From an uncultured Lachnospiraceae bacterium (lineage in GTDB: Bacteria > Bacillota > Clostridia > Lachnospirales > Lachnospiraceae): a DNA stretch of 64,000 nt. The notes below the pieces were generated by a model that did no database searches, was not told the DNA's origin, and was given only the letters and a program-made list of their open reading frames with translations. Below are positions 31,708 through 41,409 of this stretch, in pieces. The translations under genes and the position numbers were made by a program. Where the stretch lies: the NCBI GenBank assembly GCA_934401915.1, contig CAKRSV010000004.1, positions 186,001-250,000 of the forward strand. Direction: 5' to 3'. Numbering within the stretch: position 1 is the first letter of the stretch; each line of letters begins with the position of its first letter.

Positions 31708-33600
31708 ATGGTCAGCCATATGCTTTTGGATAATATCAGACAGACAAATGATATCAAAAAAATTGCAGAGAAGGATTACCCTGCACTTGCGCAGGAGATA
31801 CGGGATTTCCTGATCCGGACGATCAGCGAGACAGGGGGACACCTCGGCTCCAATCTGGGGGCGGTGGAGCTTACGATGGCGCTGCATCTGGCGCTCAATC
31901 TGCCGCAGGATAAGATTATCTGGGATGTGGGACACCAGTCTTACACGCACAAACTTCTGACAGGCAGGCGGGATGGGTTTTCGACGCTGCGCAAATTCGG
32001 CGGGATGAGCGGATTCCCGAAGCGCAAGGAGAGCGACTGCGACAGCTTCGACACCGGGCACAGCTCGACGTCTATTTCCGCGGGGCTTGGAATGGTCAAG
32101 GCGCGGGATATCCGCGGGGAGAAAAATACGATCGTGTCGGTGATCGGGGACGGTTCCATGACCGGAGGAATGGCCTATGAGGCGCTCAACAATGCCTCTC
32201 GTCTGGAGACGAATTTCATCGTTGTGCTAAACGACAACAATATGTCCATCTCAGAGAATGTGGGAGGCGTTTCCAAATATCTGAATTCGATCCGTACAGC
32301 GGATACTTACCTTGGACTGAAGGAGGGAGTGTACAATTCTCTTCACGGGAAGTCGAAGTACGGGGATAAGGTCGTGTCACAGATCAGACGTGCCAAGAGC
32401 AGCTTCAAGCAGCTTGTCGTGCCGGGAATGTTCTTCGAGGATATGGGGATCACCTATCTGGGACCAGTGGACGGACACGATATCCGTTCCATGGTACATA
32501 TGCTCGGAGAGGCCAGAAAGATCAAGGGCGCCGTTCTGGTGCATGTGATCACCCAGAAGGGACGGGGCTATCTGCCGGCGGAGAGACATCCGGCAAGATT
32601 CCATGGGGCAGAGCCGTTCGATATCGAGACGGGAATCCCCAGCAAGCCGAAAAACAAGGCAAATTATACAGACATCTTCTCCACCGTCATGTGCAAGCTG
32701 GGACAGCGGGATGAGGATGTCGTGGCGATCACGGCGGCCATGGCGGACGGAACCGGATTGAAACGGTTCCACAACATGTACCCGGAACGCTTTTTCGATG
32801 TGGGCATCGCGGAGGAGCACGCGGTCACGTTTGCTGCTGGACTTGCGGCAGGAGGGATGAAGCCGATCGTGGCAATCTATTCTTCTTTCTTACAGAGAGC
32901 GTATGACCAGATCCTGCATGACGTCTGTATCCAAAATCTGCCGGTCGTATTTGCGATCGACCGGGCGGGGCTGGTAGGAAGTGACGGGGAGACGCATCAG
33001 GGAATCTTTGATCTGTCTTACCTGTCATCGATACCAAATATGCACATCATGGCGCCGAAGAATAAATGGGAGCTGTCCGATATGGTCAAGTTCGCGGTGA
33101 ATTTCGGAGCGCCGATCGCCATACGCTATCCGAGGGGCGAAGCCTACGACGGATTGAAAGAGTTCCGGCAGCCGATCTCGTACGGCCAGAGCGAGGCAAT
33201 CTACGAGGAGGAGGATATCCTTCTTCTGGCGGTAGGAAGCATGGTCAAGGTGGCAGAGACGGTGAGAGCGCAGCTCAAGGACAGAGGATATTCCTGCTCT
33301 CTGACAAATGCAAGGTTCGTCAAGCCGATCGATGAGCAGGCGGTTTCGGAGGCGACAAAGGAGCACCGGCTGATCGTCACCATGGAGGAGAATGTTCTGA
33401 GCGGCGGCTTTGGCGAGCGCGTCAGAGCCTGTGTGGATGGTCTGGATACGGATTGCAGGGTGCTGAACATCGGCATCCCGGACGAGTATGTGGAACACGG
33501 AAATGTGGAGCTTCTGAAGCAGGAGGTCGGGATCGATGCGGATTCCATCGTCAAGAGGATCCTGGCAGAGTATATCATGGCGACGGCAAAGAAGGCCTGA
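31708..33600 (+). CDS. dxs: 1-deoxy-D-xylulose-5-phosphate synthase
   Basis: First enzyme of the MEP isoprenoid route, a ThDP enzyme joining pyruvate and glyceraldehyde-3-phosphate. About 630 residues. GGHLGSNLGAVELT is near the N-terminus; the ThDP motif is GDGSMTGGMAYEALNN near residue 147; DVGIAEEHAVTFAAGLA and DRAGLVGSDGETHQG belong to the pyrimidine and transketolase domains. Start is either ATG 31708 (GGAGAG 11 bases upstream) or ATG 31720 (MLLDN). Confidence 0.95.
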   Translation: MVSHMLLDNIRQTNDIKKIAEKDYPALAQEIRDFLIRTISETGGHLGSNLGAVELTMALHLALNLPQDKIIWDVGHQSYTHKLLTGRRDGFSTLRKFGGMSGFPKRKESDCDSFDTGHSSTSISAGLGMVKARDIRGEKNTIVSVIGDGSMTGGMAYEALNNASRLETNFIVVLNDNNMSISENVGGVSKYLNSIRTADTYLGLKEGVYNSLHGKSKYGDKVVSQIRRAKSSFKQLVVPGMFFEDMGITYLGPVDGHDIRSMVHMLGEARKIKGAVLVHVITQKGRGYLPAERHPARFHGAEPFDIETGIPSKPKNKANYTDIFSTVMCKLGQRDEDVVAITAAMADGTGLKRFHNMYPERFFDVGIAEEHAVTFAAGLAAGGMKPIVAIYSSFLQRAYDQILHDVCIQNLPVVFAIDRAGLVGSDGETHQGIFDLSYLSSIPNMHIMAPKNKWELSDMVKFAVNFGAPIAIRYPRGEAYDGLKEFRQPISYGQSEAIYEEEDILLLAVGSMVKVAETVRAQLKDRGYSCSLTNARFVKPIDEQAVSEATKEHRLIVTMEENVLSGGFGERVRACVDGLDTDCRVLNIGIPDEYVEHGNVELLKQEVGIDADSIVKRILAEYIMATAKKA

Positions 33601-33643
33601 GCCTGCAGATGCGGTGAAATAAGGATATGTTCAGGGAGAGAAG

Positions 33644-34537
33644 ATGAAAGAACGGTTAGATGTGATACTGGTGAAGCGGGGGCTGGCAGAATCACGGGAG
33701 AAGGCCAAGGCGGTGCTGATGGCCGGAAATGTATTTGTGAACGGACAGAGGGAGGACAAACCGGGGACGACCTTTGACGAGAGTAAGATCGAGCAGATCG
33801 AAGTGAAGGGAAGCAGCCTGAAATATGTGAGCCGGGGCGGACTCAAGCTGGAAAAAGCGATGCAGCAGTTCCCAATCACACTGAAAGAGAAGGTCTGCAT
33901 GGATATCGGGGCCTCGACCGGAGGATTCACGGATTGCATGCTGCAAAACGGAGCCTCCCGCGTGTTTTCCATCGATGTCGGCCATGGACAGCTTGCCTGG
34001 AAGCTGCGGCAGGATGAGCGGGTAGTCTGCATGGAAAAAACGAACTTCCGCCATGTGACCGGAGAGGAGATCGAGGAGGAGATCGACTTTGGATCGGTGG
34101 ACGTATCTTTTATCTCGCTGACCAAGATCCTGATACCGGCAAGAAATCTTCTGCGGCAGGCGGGGCAGATGGTATGCCTTATCAAGCCGCAGTTTGAGGC
34201 GGGGCGCGACAAGGTCGGGAAGAAGGGCGTGGTACGGGAACCCCAGATCCATGAGGAAGTGATCCATAAGGTCTTAGACTATGCGGACCTGATCGGCTTT
34301 TGCGTGAGAGGACTTACCTTTTCGCCTGTGAAAGGACCCGAGGGAAATATCGAGTATCTGGTCTGGCTGGAAAAGAAAGAAGAGATCCCGGCAGACGTCC
34401 TTGCGCTTACAGAGGCGGATGCAGAAGAAAAACTCAGACAGGTCATGGCAGATGGGAGTGGCTTTTCATGGACGGAAGAGATGCAGAAGCTGATCGCAGG
34501 GACAGTAAAGGATGCACATGCCACGTTGGATGTGTAG
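33644..34537 (+). CDS. tlyA: TlyA-family rRNA 2'-O-methyltransferase
   Basis: A 297-residue protein with an N-terminal S4 RNA-binding domain (about residues 1-60) and an FtsJ-like methyltransferase domain with SAM motif MDIGASTGGFTDCML near residue 85. Homologues (TlyA/YqxC) methylate the ribose of specific rRNA cytidines. It keeps the conserved position between dxs and nadK. Confidence 0.93.
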   Translation: MKERLDVILVKRGLAESREKAKAVLMAGNVFVNGQREDKPGTTFDESKIEQIEVKGSSLKYVSRGGLKLEKAMQQFPITLKEKVCMDIGASTGGFTDCMLQNGASRVFSIDVGHGQLAWKLRQDERVVCMEKTNFRHVTGEEIEEEIDFGSVDVSFISLTKILIPARNLLRQAGQMVCLIKPQFEAGRDKVGKKGVVREPQIHEEVIHKVLDYADLIGFCVRGLTFSPVKGPEGNIEYLVWLEKKEEIPADVLALTEADAEEKLRQVMADGSGFSWTEEMQKLIAGTVKDAHATLDV

Positions 34538-34554
34538 GTGAGGCATAAGAGCGG

Positions 34555-35412
34555 ATGAAAGAGTTTTTACTGATAACCAATCAGATAAAGGACCCGGAGG
34601 GCGTCCATACCAGACGGATCACGGACTATCTGGAGAGCAGAGGCGCGCATGCGGTATGCGCGGATGGCGAGAAAATGCCGGATAGCGGTGCGTGGAAGCA
34701 GAAAGCGCCAACGTATCAGTGCGTGCTGGTCCTTGGCGGGGACGGTACGATGCTGCAGGCGGCCCGCGACCTCTTCGGGACAGATATTCCTCTTCTGGGG
34801 ATCAACCTGGGGACGCTGGGGTATCTTGCCGAGGTGGAGATGTCTAATGTGGAAGATGCGCTTGAGCGGCTGCTGCGGGATGAGTACACCCGGGAGGAGC
34901 GGATGATGCTGGAAGGGACCATTTGCGGAAAGACTGCCGGAGAGGGACAGGCGACTGAGGATGGTTACGCCCTGAATGATATTGTGATCTCGCGGTGCGG
35001 TTCGCTCCAGATCCTGACGTTTCAGATCTTTGTGAACGGACAGTTCCTGAATTCCTACAGCGCCGACGGTATGATCGTGGCGACGCCGACGGGTTCGACC
35101 GGCTATAATATGTCTGCCGGCGGGCCTATTGTGGAGCCGGGAGCAAGCCTGCTCCTGCTGACGCCGATCTGTCCGCACACGCTCAATACCAGAAGTATTG
35201 TCCTCGCGCCGGAGGATGAGATCCGGATTGAGATCCCATCAGGCCGCGATGGGAGAAAACAGACCGTGGAAGCAAATTTTGACGGAAGCCACAAGGTTAC
35301 GCTGGAGACGGGGGACAGCATCCGGATACGAAGGGCGTCCAGGACAGCCGGATTCCTCAAGCTGAACACGGAGAGCTTTCTGACGGTACTGCACAAGAAG
35401 ATGAGTGAGTAA
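34555..35412 (+). CDS. nadK: NAD kinase
   Basis: A 285-residue ATP/polyphosphate-NAD kinase making NADP. The GGDGTML motif is near residue 60, LNDIVISRC near residue 140 and the substrate-binding TPTGSTGYNMSAGGP near residue 178. It lies 17 nt after tlyA in the conserved tlyA-nadK-argR-recN row. Confidence 0.95.
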   Translation: MKEFLLITNQIKDPEGVHTRRITDYLESRGAHAVCADGEKMPDSGAWKQKAPTYQCVLVLGGDGTMLQAARDLFGTDIPLLGINLGTLGYLAEVEMSNVEDALERLLRDEYTREERMMLEGTICGKTAGEGQATEDGYALNDIVISRCGSLQILTFQIFVNGQFLNSYSADGMIVATPTGSTGYNMSAGGPIVEPGASLLLLTPICPHTLNTRSIVLAPEDEIRIEIPSGRDGRKQTVEANFDGSHKVTLETGDSIRIRRASRTAGFLKLNTESFLTVLHKKMSE

Positions 35413-35437
35413 TTAGCACGATGAAAGAGGTGGCAGA

Positions 35438-35893
35438 GTGAAAAAGAACAGACATGCCAAAATTGTAGAACTGATTGAACAGTATGAGATTGAGACGCAG
35501 GAAGAACTGGCAGACAGACTCAGGGAGGCGGGATATCCGGTGACACAGGCTACCGTCTCAAGAGATATCAGGGAGCTGAAGCTCTCCAAGCTGCCAAGCG
35601 GAAGCGGACGGTTGAAGTATGTGGCGTTCCGGCAGGATGAGGCGCATCTGGGCGACAAGTATATCCGCGTGCTCAAGGAAGGCTATGTGTCCATGGAACC
35701 CGCGCAGAATCTTCTTGTCATCAGGACGGTCTCGGGAATGGCGATGGCAGTTGCCGCTGCGGTGGACGCGCTCAAGCTGGAGGAGATCGTCGGCTGTATC
35801 GCCGGGGACAATACGATCATGGCGGCGATGCGGAGCGCGCAGGATGCGGTGATCGTCAGAGAAAAGCTGCAAAAAATGATCGAAGAACTATAA
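35438..35893 (+). CDS. argR: Arginine repressor
   Basis: A 151-residue ArgR with GTG start behind GAGGTGG. The winged helix-turn-helix (TQEELADRLREAGYPVTQAT then VSRDIRELKL) is N-terminal; the C-terminal oligomerisation and arginine-binding domain contains GCIAGDNTIMAAMRS with the expected GDNT. Arginine genes are not in this window; the gene keeps its syntenic place before recN. Confidence 0.95.
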   Translation: MKKNRHAKIVELIEQYEIETQEELADRLREAGYPVTQATVSRDIRELKLSKLPSGSGRLKYVAFRQDEAHLGDKYIRVLKEGYVSMEPAQNLLVIRTVSGMAMAVAAAVDALKLEEIVGCIAGDNTIMAAMRSAQDAVIVREKLQKMIEEL

Positions 35894-35966
35894 CGATATG
35901 TATGAGATGGCATATGACGCTGCGCAGAGCGGGTGTGCCCGGAGAGAATACATATGAGGTGATAGG

Positions 35967-37643
35967 ATGTTACAAAGTTTACACGTAAAGAATCTGGCGT
36001 TGATCGACGAGACGGAAGTATTTTTCGGAAATGGACTGAACATACTGACGGGTGAGACTGGCGCCGGAAAGTCAATTCTGATCGGCTCGATCAACCTTGC
36101 GCTGGGAGCGAAGGCGGACAAAGAGCTGATCCGGGCAGGGGCAGAGTATGCCCTGGTGGAGCTGGTCTTTGAACTGGAAGGAGAAGAACAGCAGAGAAAG
36201 ATAAGAGAACTGGACCTCCCGGTGGAGGACGGACAGGTCATTCTGCAGCGGCGGATCATGCCAAACAGAAATGTCTGTAAAGTGTGCGGGGAAGCGGTGA
36301 CCGCAAGACAGCTCAAGCAGCTGGGCGAGCTGCTGATCGATATCCATGGTCAGCACGAACACCAGTCGCTTTTGAAACTCGGCAGACAGATGGATATTCT
36401 GGACGCCTATGCGGGGGAAGAGCTTGCCGGGTATCTGGAGGAGCTTGGGCAGAGCTATGACAGCTACCGCAAGGCAAAACAGGAACTGGAAGAAAACGAC
36501 ACAGACGAGGAGACCAGAAAGCGGGAGACGGCGCTGGCGGAATTTGAGTGTCAGGAAATAGAAGAAGCGAATCTGACGCCGCAGGAGGATGAGGAGCTGG
36601 AGAAGCTCTACCAGAAGCTGGCCAACAGCCAGAAGATCCGGGAGGCGCTTGTCATGGCGCATGGACTGTGCGGCTATGAGGAGGGCGGCGCCGGAGGCGG
36701 TATCGGCAGGGCGGTGCGTGAGCTGAAGAATGTCTCAGGGTATGATGAGACGCTGGCGGGATTTGAGCAGCAGCTTCTGGACATTGACAGCCTTCTCAAC
36801 GACTGCAACAGAGGGATCGCAGAGTACCTTTCGGATCTGGAGTTTGACGAAGGGCTTTTTGATCAGACACAGAAACGTCTGGACCTGGTGAACCATCTGA
36901 AGTCAAAGTACGGAAATACGATCGAAGAGATTCTTTCTTACCAGCAGAAGGCGCAGGCAGTGCTGGATCGTTATCAGGACTACGATGCCTACCGCGCGCA
37001 CCTCGAGGAGGAGGTGCAGAAGCAGAGAGCAAGAGCACTTTCGCTGTGCAAAAAGATTTCAGAGATCAGACAGTGGAGCGCGGAAAAGCTGTCCGGAGAG
37101 ATGCAGAAGGCGCTTCTGGATCTCAATTTCCAGAATGTGGAATTTAAGATAAGCGTTGAGCCGGATGAGCAGGCTGTAACGGCCAGAGGTTATGACCGGA
37201 TCACCTTTTTGATCTCGACAAACGTAGGCGAGAAGATGAAAGAGCTTGCTCAGGTTGCGAGCGGAGGAGAGCTTTCGAGGATCATGCTTGCCCTGAAGAC
37301 AGTTTTGGCGGATAAGGATGAGATAGAGACGCTGATCTTTGACGAGATCGATACGGGGATCAGTGGAAAAACAGCCTGGAAAGTATCGGAAAAGATGGGA
37401 TTTCTTTCCAGAAACCATCAGCTGATCTGCATTACGCATCTGCCACAGATTGCGGCGATGGCAGACCGGCATTTCTGTATTGAAAAGAAAGTGGTCGAAA
37501 ACCGGTCGACGACGAGCATCACAGAACTGGACGATGCGGAGAGCATAGAAGAACTTGCCAGAATGCTTGGAGGCGCGCAGATTACGGAGACGGTGATTGA
37601 TAATGCAAGAGAAATGAAAGAATTGGCAAGAAAATCGAAATAA
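35967..37643 (+). CDS. recN: DNA repair protein RecN
   Basis: A 558-residue SMC-like ATPase acting early in double-strand break repair. The Walker A GETGAGKS is at residues 29-36, a long coiled coil fills the middle, and the C-terminal half has VASGGELSRIMLALK and Walker B TLIFDEIDTGISG. GAGGTGATAGG precedes the ATG. It ends 68 nt before spoIVB. Confidence 0.95.
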   Translation: MLQSLHVKNLALIDETEVFFGNGLNILTGETGAGKSILIGSINLALGAKADKELIRAGAEYALVELVFELEGEEQQRKIRELDLPVEDGQVILQRRIMPNRNVCKVCGEAVTARQLKQLGELLIDIHGQHEHQSLLKLGRQMDILDAYAGEELAGYLEELGQSYDSYRKAKQELEENDTDEETRKRETALAEFECQEIEEANLTPQEDEELEKLYQKLANSQKIREALVMAHGLCGYEEGGAGGGIGRAVRELKNVSGYDETLAGFEQQLLDIDSLLNDCNRGIAEYLSDLEFDEGLFDQTQKRLDLVNHLKSKYGNTIEEILSYQQKAQAVLDRYQDYDAYRAHLEEEVQKQRARALSLCKKISEIRQWSAEKLSGEMQKALLDLNFQNVEFKISVEPDEQAVTARGYDRITFLISTNVGEKMKELAQVASGGELSRIMLALKTVLADKDEIETLIFDEIDTGISGKTAWKVSEKMGFLSRNHQLICITHLPQIAAMADRHFCIEKKVVENRSTTSITELDDAESIEELARMLGGAQITETVIDNAREMKELARKSK

Positions 37644-37670
37644 AGACAAATTAAAATGCGGGATTTTTCA

Positions 37671-37677
37671 CATACTA
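37671..37677 (+). promoter_or_regulatory. Possible sigma-F/sigma-G -10 element of spoIVB
   Basis: CATACTA matches the -10 type of forespore sigma factors and lies 34 bp before the spoIVB start. No convincing -35 partner is seen about 17 nt upstream (AT-rich only). Bacillus spoIVB is forespore-expressed, which is why this is noted. Confidence 0.35.
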
Positions 37678-37711
37678 GAAAAGAGAAACTAGCAGAGAGG
37701 AATGTGAAAAA

Positions 37712-39079
37712 TTGAGCAGAGCATTGGAAATGAGCAGACACAAAGAGCGCGCATACCGCACTCTGTTATATATGATATTGGCCGGTGCGCTGATCGCGCT
37801 GGCGGGAACGATCTATTATTCCTATTGGAGCAGGATCCCTTCTACGATCAAGGTGCGCGCCGGCGTGGAGCAAAGTCTGGATTTCCAGGTGCCCGTATCC
37901 GGCGAGATCTATCGGGTGTACCATGACGAATCGGTGCAGGAGGCTACGTCGCTGTCGGATGCCGTGGGAGCGGCGGAGACGGTCCGGAAGGAAAGCGGCT
38001 ACAGCACGGAGGCGGCCTCGCAGAGCGTACATGTGGATTTTTCACATCCGGTCAAGGTCCGGGCAAGTCAGATCGACAACTATCAGATGGATCTGAAGCT
38101 GTTCGGCATGCTGCCTTACAAGAGCGTGGATGTGCAGGTGATCCAGGACAAGATGCTCACACCTTCAGGGATGCCGATCGGCATCTATGTCAAGACGGAG
38201 GGAGTGCTGGTCGTCGGCATCGGTCAGTTTGAGGGGGAGGACGGAAAAGAGGTTTCGCCGGCGCGGTATGCGCTTCAGAAAGGAGATTACATTCTCAAGG
38301 CGAACGGGGAGACGATCGAGAACAAAAAACAGTTCATCGACCGGATCGAACAGTCTGGCGGGGAGGATCTGATCCTGACGATCCGGCGCAGCGGAGAGGT
38401 GACGGATGTACAGCTCAATGCGCAGAAGAACCACAACCGGGAATGGAAGCTGGGAATCTGGATCCGCGACAATGCGCAGGGCATCGGAACCATGACATAC
38501 GAGGATAGTCAGGCACGCTTCGGAGCGCTCGGACACGGGATCAACGATGTGGACACTTCCATCCTGATGAATCTTGAGGAGGGAACGCTTTACCGGACGC
38601 AGATCGTAGGGATCACCAGAGGAGTGAACGGGGTTCCGGGGGAGCTGACGGGATATATCGAGTATGACAGCAGAAATGTGATCGGGGAGATCACGCAGAA
38701 CACGGCAGAGGGGATCTTTGGCGTGTGCGATCAGGAGACGATGGATGAAGGCATCTATGAGCCGATCCCGATCGCACTCAAGCAGGAGATCGAATGCGGA
38801 CCTGCCAAGATCATCTGTTCAGTCACCGGCGAGCCGGAGTTTTACGATGTGGAGATCGTGGAGATCAATCTGGATCAGAATAATGTCAACCGCGAGATCG
38901 TACTGCAGGTGGCAGACGAAAAGCTGCTGACATTGACCGGAGGGATCATACAGGGGATGAGTGGCAGTCCGATCATCCAGAATGGAAAATTTGTAGGAGC
39001 TGTCACACACGTACTTGTGAATGATCCGACGAAGGGATATGGTATCTTCATTGAAGAGATGCTGGAGCAGGCAGGGTAA
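37712..39079 (+). CDS. spoIVB: SpoIVB peptidase (S55), forespore signalling protease
   Basis: A 455-residue secreted serine peptidase that triggers pro-sigma-K processing by cleaving SpoIVFA. The TTG start follows AGAGAGG. One membrane segment (about residues 18-38) is followed by a PDZ domain (about residues 185-235). The S55 domain has His in FGALGHGIND (about residue 275) and the nucleophile Ser in GMSGSPII (about residue 416). The gene usually next to it, spo0A, is absent; a convergent DUF362 gene follows. Confidence 0.95.
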   Translation: MSRALEMSRHKERAYRTLLYMILAGALIALAGTIYYSYWSRIPSTIKVRAGVEQSLDFQVPVSGEIYRVYHDESVQEATSLSDAVGAAETVRKESGYSTEAASQSVHVDFSHPVKVRASQIDNYQMDLKLFGMLPYKSVDVQVIQDKMLTPSGMPIGIYVKTEGVLVVGIGQFEGEDGKEVSPARYALQKGDYILKANGETIENKKQFIDRIEQSGGEDLILTIRRSGEVTDVQLNAQKNHNREWKLGIWIRDNAQGIGTMTYEDSQARFGALGHGINDVDTSILMNLEEGTLYRTQIVGITRGVNGVPGELTGYIEYDSRNVIGEITQNTAEGIFGVCDQETMDEGIYEPIPIALKQEIECGPAKIICSVTGEPEFYDVEIVEINLDQNNVNREIVLQVADEKLLTLTGGIIQGMSGSPIIQNGKFVGAVTHVLVNDPTKGYGIFIEEMLEQAG

Positions 39080-39090
39080 GCCTGCGGCAG

Positions 39091-39112
39091 AAAAAGGCTA
39101 CAGAGCCTTTTT
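39091..39112. terminator. Bidirectional terminator between spoIVB and the DUF362 gene
   Basis: AAAAAGGCT-ACAG-AGCCTTTTT is a perfect 9-bp stem with a tetraloop and has A/T tracts on both sides, so it can work on both strands. It overlaps the last codons of the DUF362 gene (stop at 39098-39100). Confidence 0.85.
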
Positions 39113-40228
39113 GACTTCAATGGCTTTCATGGGGCACATTTCCTGACAGCAGAAGCAGGAAATGCAGCCCTTTTTCTGAAAATGAGCCTTTCTCTTCCCG
39201 GCGCGGTCCTGCCGGATATCGATAACGTGTGCCGGACAGCTCTCGGCGCATTTTCCGCAGCCAACGCATTTGGATGAGATGAGCTGCGGGTAAGAGCGGA
39301 GCAGACGCCCGGCGACAGCCAGAAACGGACGGCGCAGGAAGGGCGGCAGGGCAGTGGAGAAGTCCAGACGCTTGGTGTCAGGCCGCTGAAAGGGAGTCAG
39401 CTTTGCAGGAACCGGATCCCCGACAAGCGTAAGCTGCTCCGGTACGGCAAGACCGCGTTCAACTGCCTGCCGTATCATGGCGATCTCCATAGGGTCAAGC
39501 TGCATCAGACCGGCAGCAAAGTAATCCTGTGTGTACATATCTCTCGAGGCGAGGAGCAGATGCAGCGGATGGGAAGTGCCGCCGGTAGGGCCGTTCCCTT
39601 CCATGGCGTCGATCGCGTCGATGATCGTCAGGGAGGGCGCTACGGTCTGGGCAAGCTCCAGGAGCATATTGGAGAAATCCTCAAGATCCGGCCATCGGTA
39701 GTGCATCTGTGGCTTTTCCAGCCCGGGGATGGTTCCGAACAGATTTTTGATCCCGCCGGAATATCCCGTCATAGCGTGCGTTTTCAGTTTACAGATATTG
39801 ATAATGTAGTCTGCCTCCACGATGGGGGTCAGAAGATGAAAGCTGTGGTTGCGAAAGCCCTCCTGACAGGGGACGGTCTGCGCGGTAAAATCCATGTTCA
39901 GGGTGACGTCCGGCTCCAGGGTGGTCATGCCGCAGACGCGGTACAGATTTTTCATGTGCTCTGCATTGTACAGACCGCCAGAGCTTTCGGCGAGCAGAAT
40001 GTCAGAGACGCCGTGCTCCCGGAGATAGCGCGCCGTACAGCGGATGACTTCCGGGTGCGTGGTGACCGGGTAGTCCGGGCTCTTTGCCATGACCAGATTG
40101 GGTTTGATCACGACCTTCATTCCGGGATGCAGGTCGTCTGCGATCTCCAGGGCGTCCAGCGCCTGACAGATGGCGGGGTAGATCTGTTCTTCTTTGTATT
40201 CGGAAACCTGATAGAGTGTCTGAAGCAT
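39098..40228 (-). CDS. DUF362-domain protein with two 4Fe-4S clusters
   Basis: A 376-residue iron-sulfur protein. Residues ~35-290 form the DUF362 domain (KVVIKPNLVMAKSPDYPVTT, KLKTHAMTGYSGGIKNLFG). The C-terminus carries a ferredoxin-like pair of cluster motifs, CVGCGKCAESCPAH and CISCFCCQEMCPMKAIE. GAGGAT lies before the ATG. Function of the family is not firmly known; an electron-transfer or maturation role is inferred. It sits where spo0A is usually found. Confidence 0.85.
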   Translation of the reverse strand: MLQTLYQVSEYKEEQIYPAICQALDALEIADDLHPGMKVVIKPNLVMAKSPDYPVTTHPEVIRCTARYLREHGVSDILLAESSGGLYNAEHMKNLYRVCGMTTLEPDVTLNMDFTAQTVPCQEGFRNHSFHLLTPIVEADYIINICKLKTHAMTGYSGGIKNLFGTIPGLEKPQMHYRWPDLEDFSNMLLELAQTVAPSLTIIDAIDAMEGNGPTGGTSHPLHLLLASRDMYTQDYFAAGLMQLDPMEIAMIRQAVERGLAVPEQLTLVGDPVPAKLTPFQRPDTKRLDFSTALPPFLRRPFLAVAGRLLRSYPQLISSKCVGCGKCAESCPAHVIDIRQDRAGKRKAHFQKKGCISCFCCQEMCPMKAIEVKKAL

Positions 40229-40480
40229 AGAATATCCTCACAGCGTAAATTTTATGATATTAGGCTCATTGTAAGCGCTGGCAGGAAAGGTGTCAAGGCG
40301 GGCAGTTCTGACACGGACAGAAGATGATTTATGCAACTTGTCGGCTGTATTTGCATGTCATCGGCAAAAGGATTGTATTTTAAATAAAATTTGATAGCAT
40401 TTCCTTAACTGCAAAAGACAGATGCGGCTGGGCTTCCATTCGCAGAGACAGGAAGGAGGTGCCGGAGGGAGGCTTTTATT

Positions 40481-40942
40481 TTGCGGATCGAAGAAGTCGT
40501 TGTAAAGACGCAGGAGGAAGAGGGCGTCGTCCTGAAATACATAAGAATGACGAAGGATTTCGCGGAGATCAGGGATTACTGCACCCACAAGGGAGAGACG
40601 ATCATGGGATATACGCATGAGAGGGAGGCCGTCTGCCTGCGTCTGGAGGATATTCTCTATTTCGAGGCGGTCGGAGAACTGGTCTTTGCCTATCTGGAAA
40701 AGGACGTCTACGAGGTACGGAGCAGACTGTACCAGCTGGAAGAACGGCTTGGACAGAAGAATCTGAGACGCGCTTCAAAATCGGTGCTGCTCAACGTGGA
40801 GCGGATCGTGTCCGTGCGCCCGGCGCTGAACGGAAGGCTGCTGGCGAAGATGGAGAACGGCGAGGAGGTTATGATCTCCCGGAATTATGCGAAGGAAATA
40901 GCAAGATATATTATGGAGGAGGACGAAGATGAAAGAGTTTGA
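40481..40942 (+). CDS. LytTR-type DNA-binding regulator
   Basis: A 153-residue regulator without receiver domain. The start is TTG 40481, eight bases after AGGGAGG. The C-terminal ~100 residues are a LytTR domain (LRLEDILYFEAVGELVFAY, LRRASKSVLLNVERIVSVRP, ISRNYAKEIARYI). The short N-terminal part has no named domain. It overlaps the next gene by 14 nt, the common LytTR-DUF3021 pairing in which the membrane protein is thought to inhibit the regulator. Confidence 0.88.
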   Translation: MRIEEVVVKTQEEEGVVLKYIRMTKDFAEIRDYCTHKGETIMGYTHEREAVCLRLEDILYFEAVGELVFAYLEKDVYEVRSRLYQLEERLGQKNLRRASKSVLLNVERIVSVRPALNGRLLAKMENGEEVMISRNYAKEIARYIMEEDEDERV

Positions 40943-41366
40943 TCCGATGCGGGAATGTCTGTTTGACTATATTACGGTGGTGGCAGAGATGACTTTTTCG
41001 ATCGCTTTGATCGGCAGTATTTTTATGAGCGATGCGAATATCCGGTTTTACTATTTTTACATCCCATTCATCCTGAGTTTTATCTGTATGCTGCCCTGTA
41101 TTCCGATCTATCTGAAAGAGGATATGACGATAAGACAGGTGTTGATCCAGAGGGGCGTCGAGCTGGTCGTCCTGGAATTTGCCATGTTTTTTGCAACGAA
41201 ATATCTGACCGGAGACAGAATGCCGAAAGCCGGTTATGTCGCGGTCGTGATCTCGACTGCATTTTTCCAGACGCTGTCATACCTGATCAAGTGGTATCTG
41301 GAAAAAGAAGAGGCGGATAAGATCAATCGTAAGCTGCAGGAGCACAGGGCGAACAGGAAGAAGTAG
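40929..41366 (+). CDS. DUF3021-like membrane protein partnered with LytTR regulator
   Basis: A 145-residue protein with four hydrophobic segments (about residues 15-32, 41-60, 74-92 and 103-120) and a basic C-terminus. Size, topology and its overlap with a LytTR gene fit the DUF3021 family of membrane anti-activators (LytTR regulatory systems). The identification rests on context more than on a motif. Confidence 0.7.
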   Translation: MKEFDPMRECLFDYITVVAEMTFSIALIGSIFMSDANIRFYYFYIPFILSFICMLPCIPIYLKEDMTIRQVLIQRGVELVVLEFAMFFATKYLTGDRMPKAGYVAVVISTAFFQTLSYLIKWYLEKEEADKINRKLQEHRANRKK

Positions 41367-41409
41367 GACTCTCAGGGAGGTGTGAGAGGGAGAGAAGAAG
41401 GAGAAAGAA

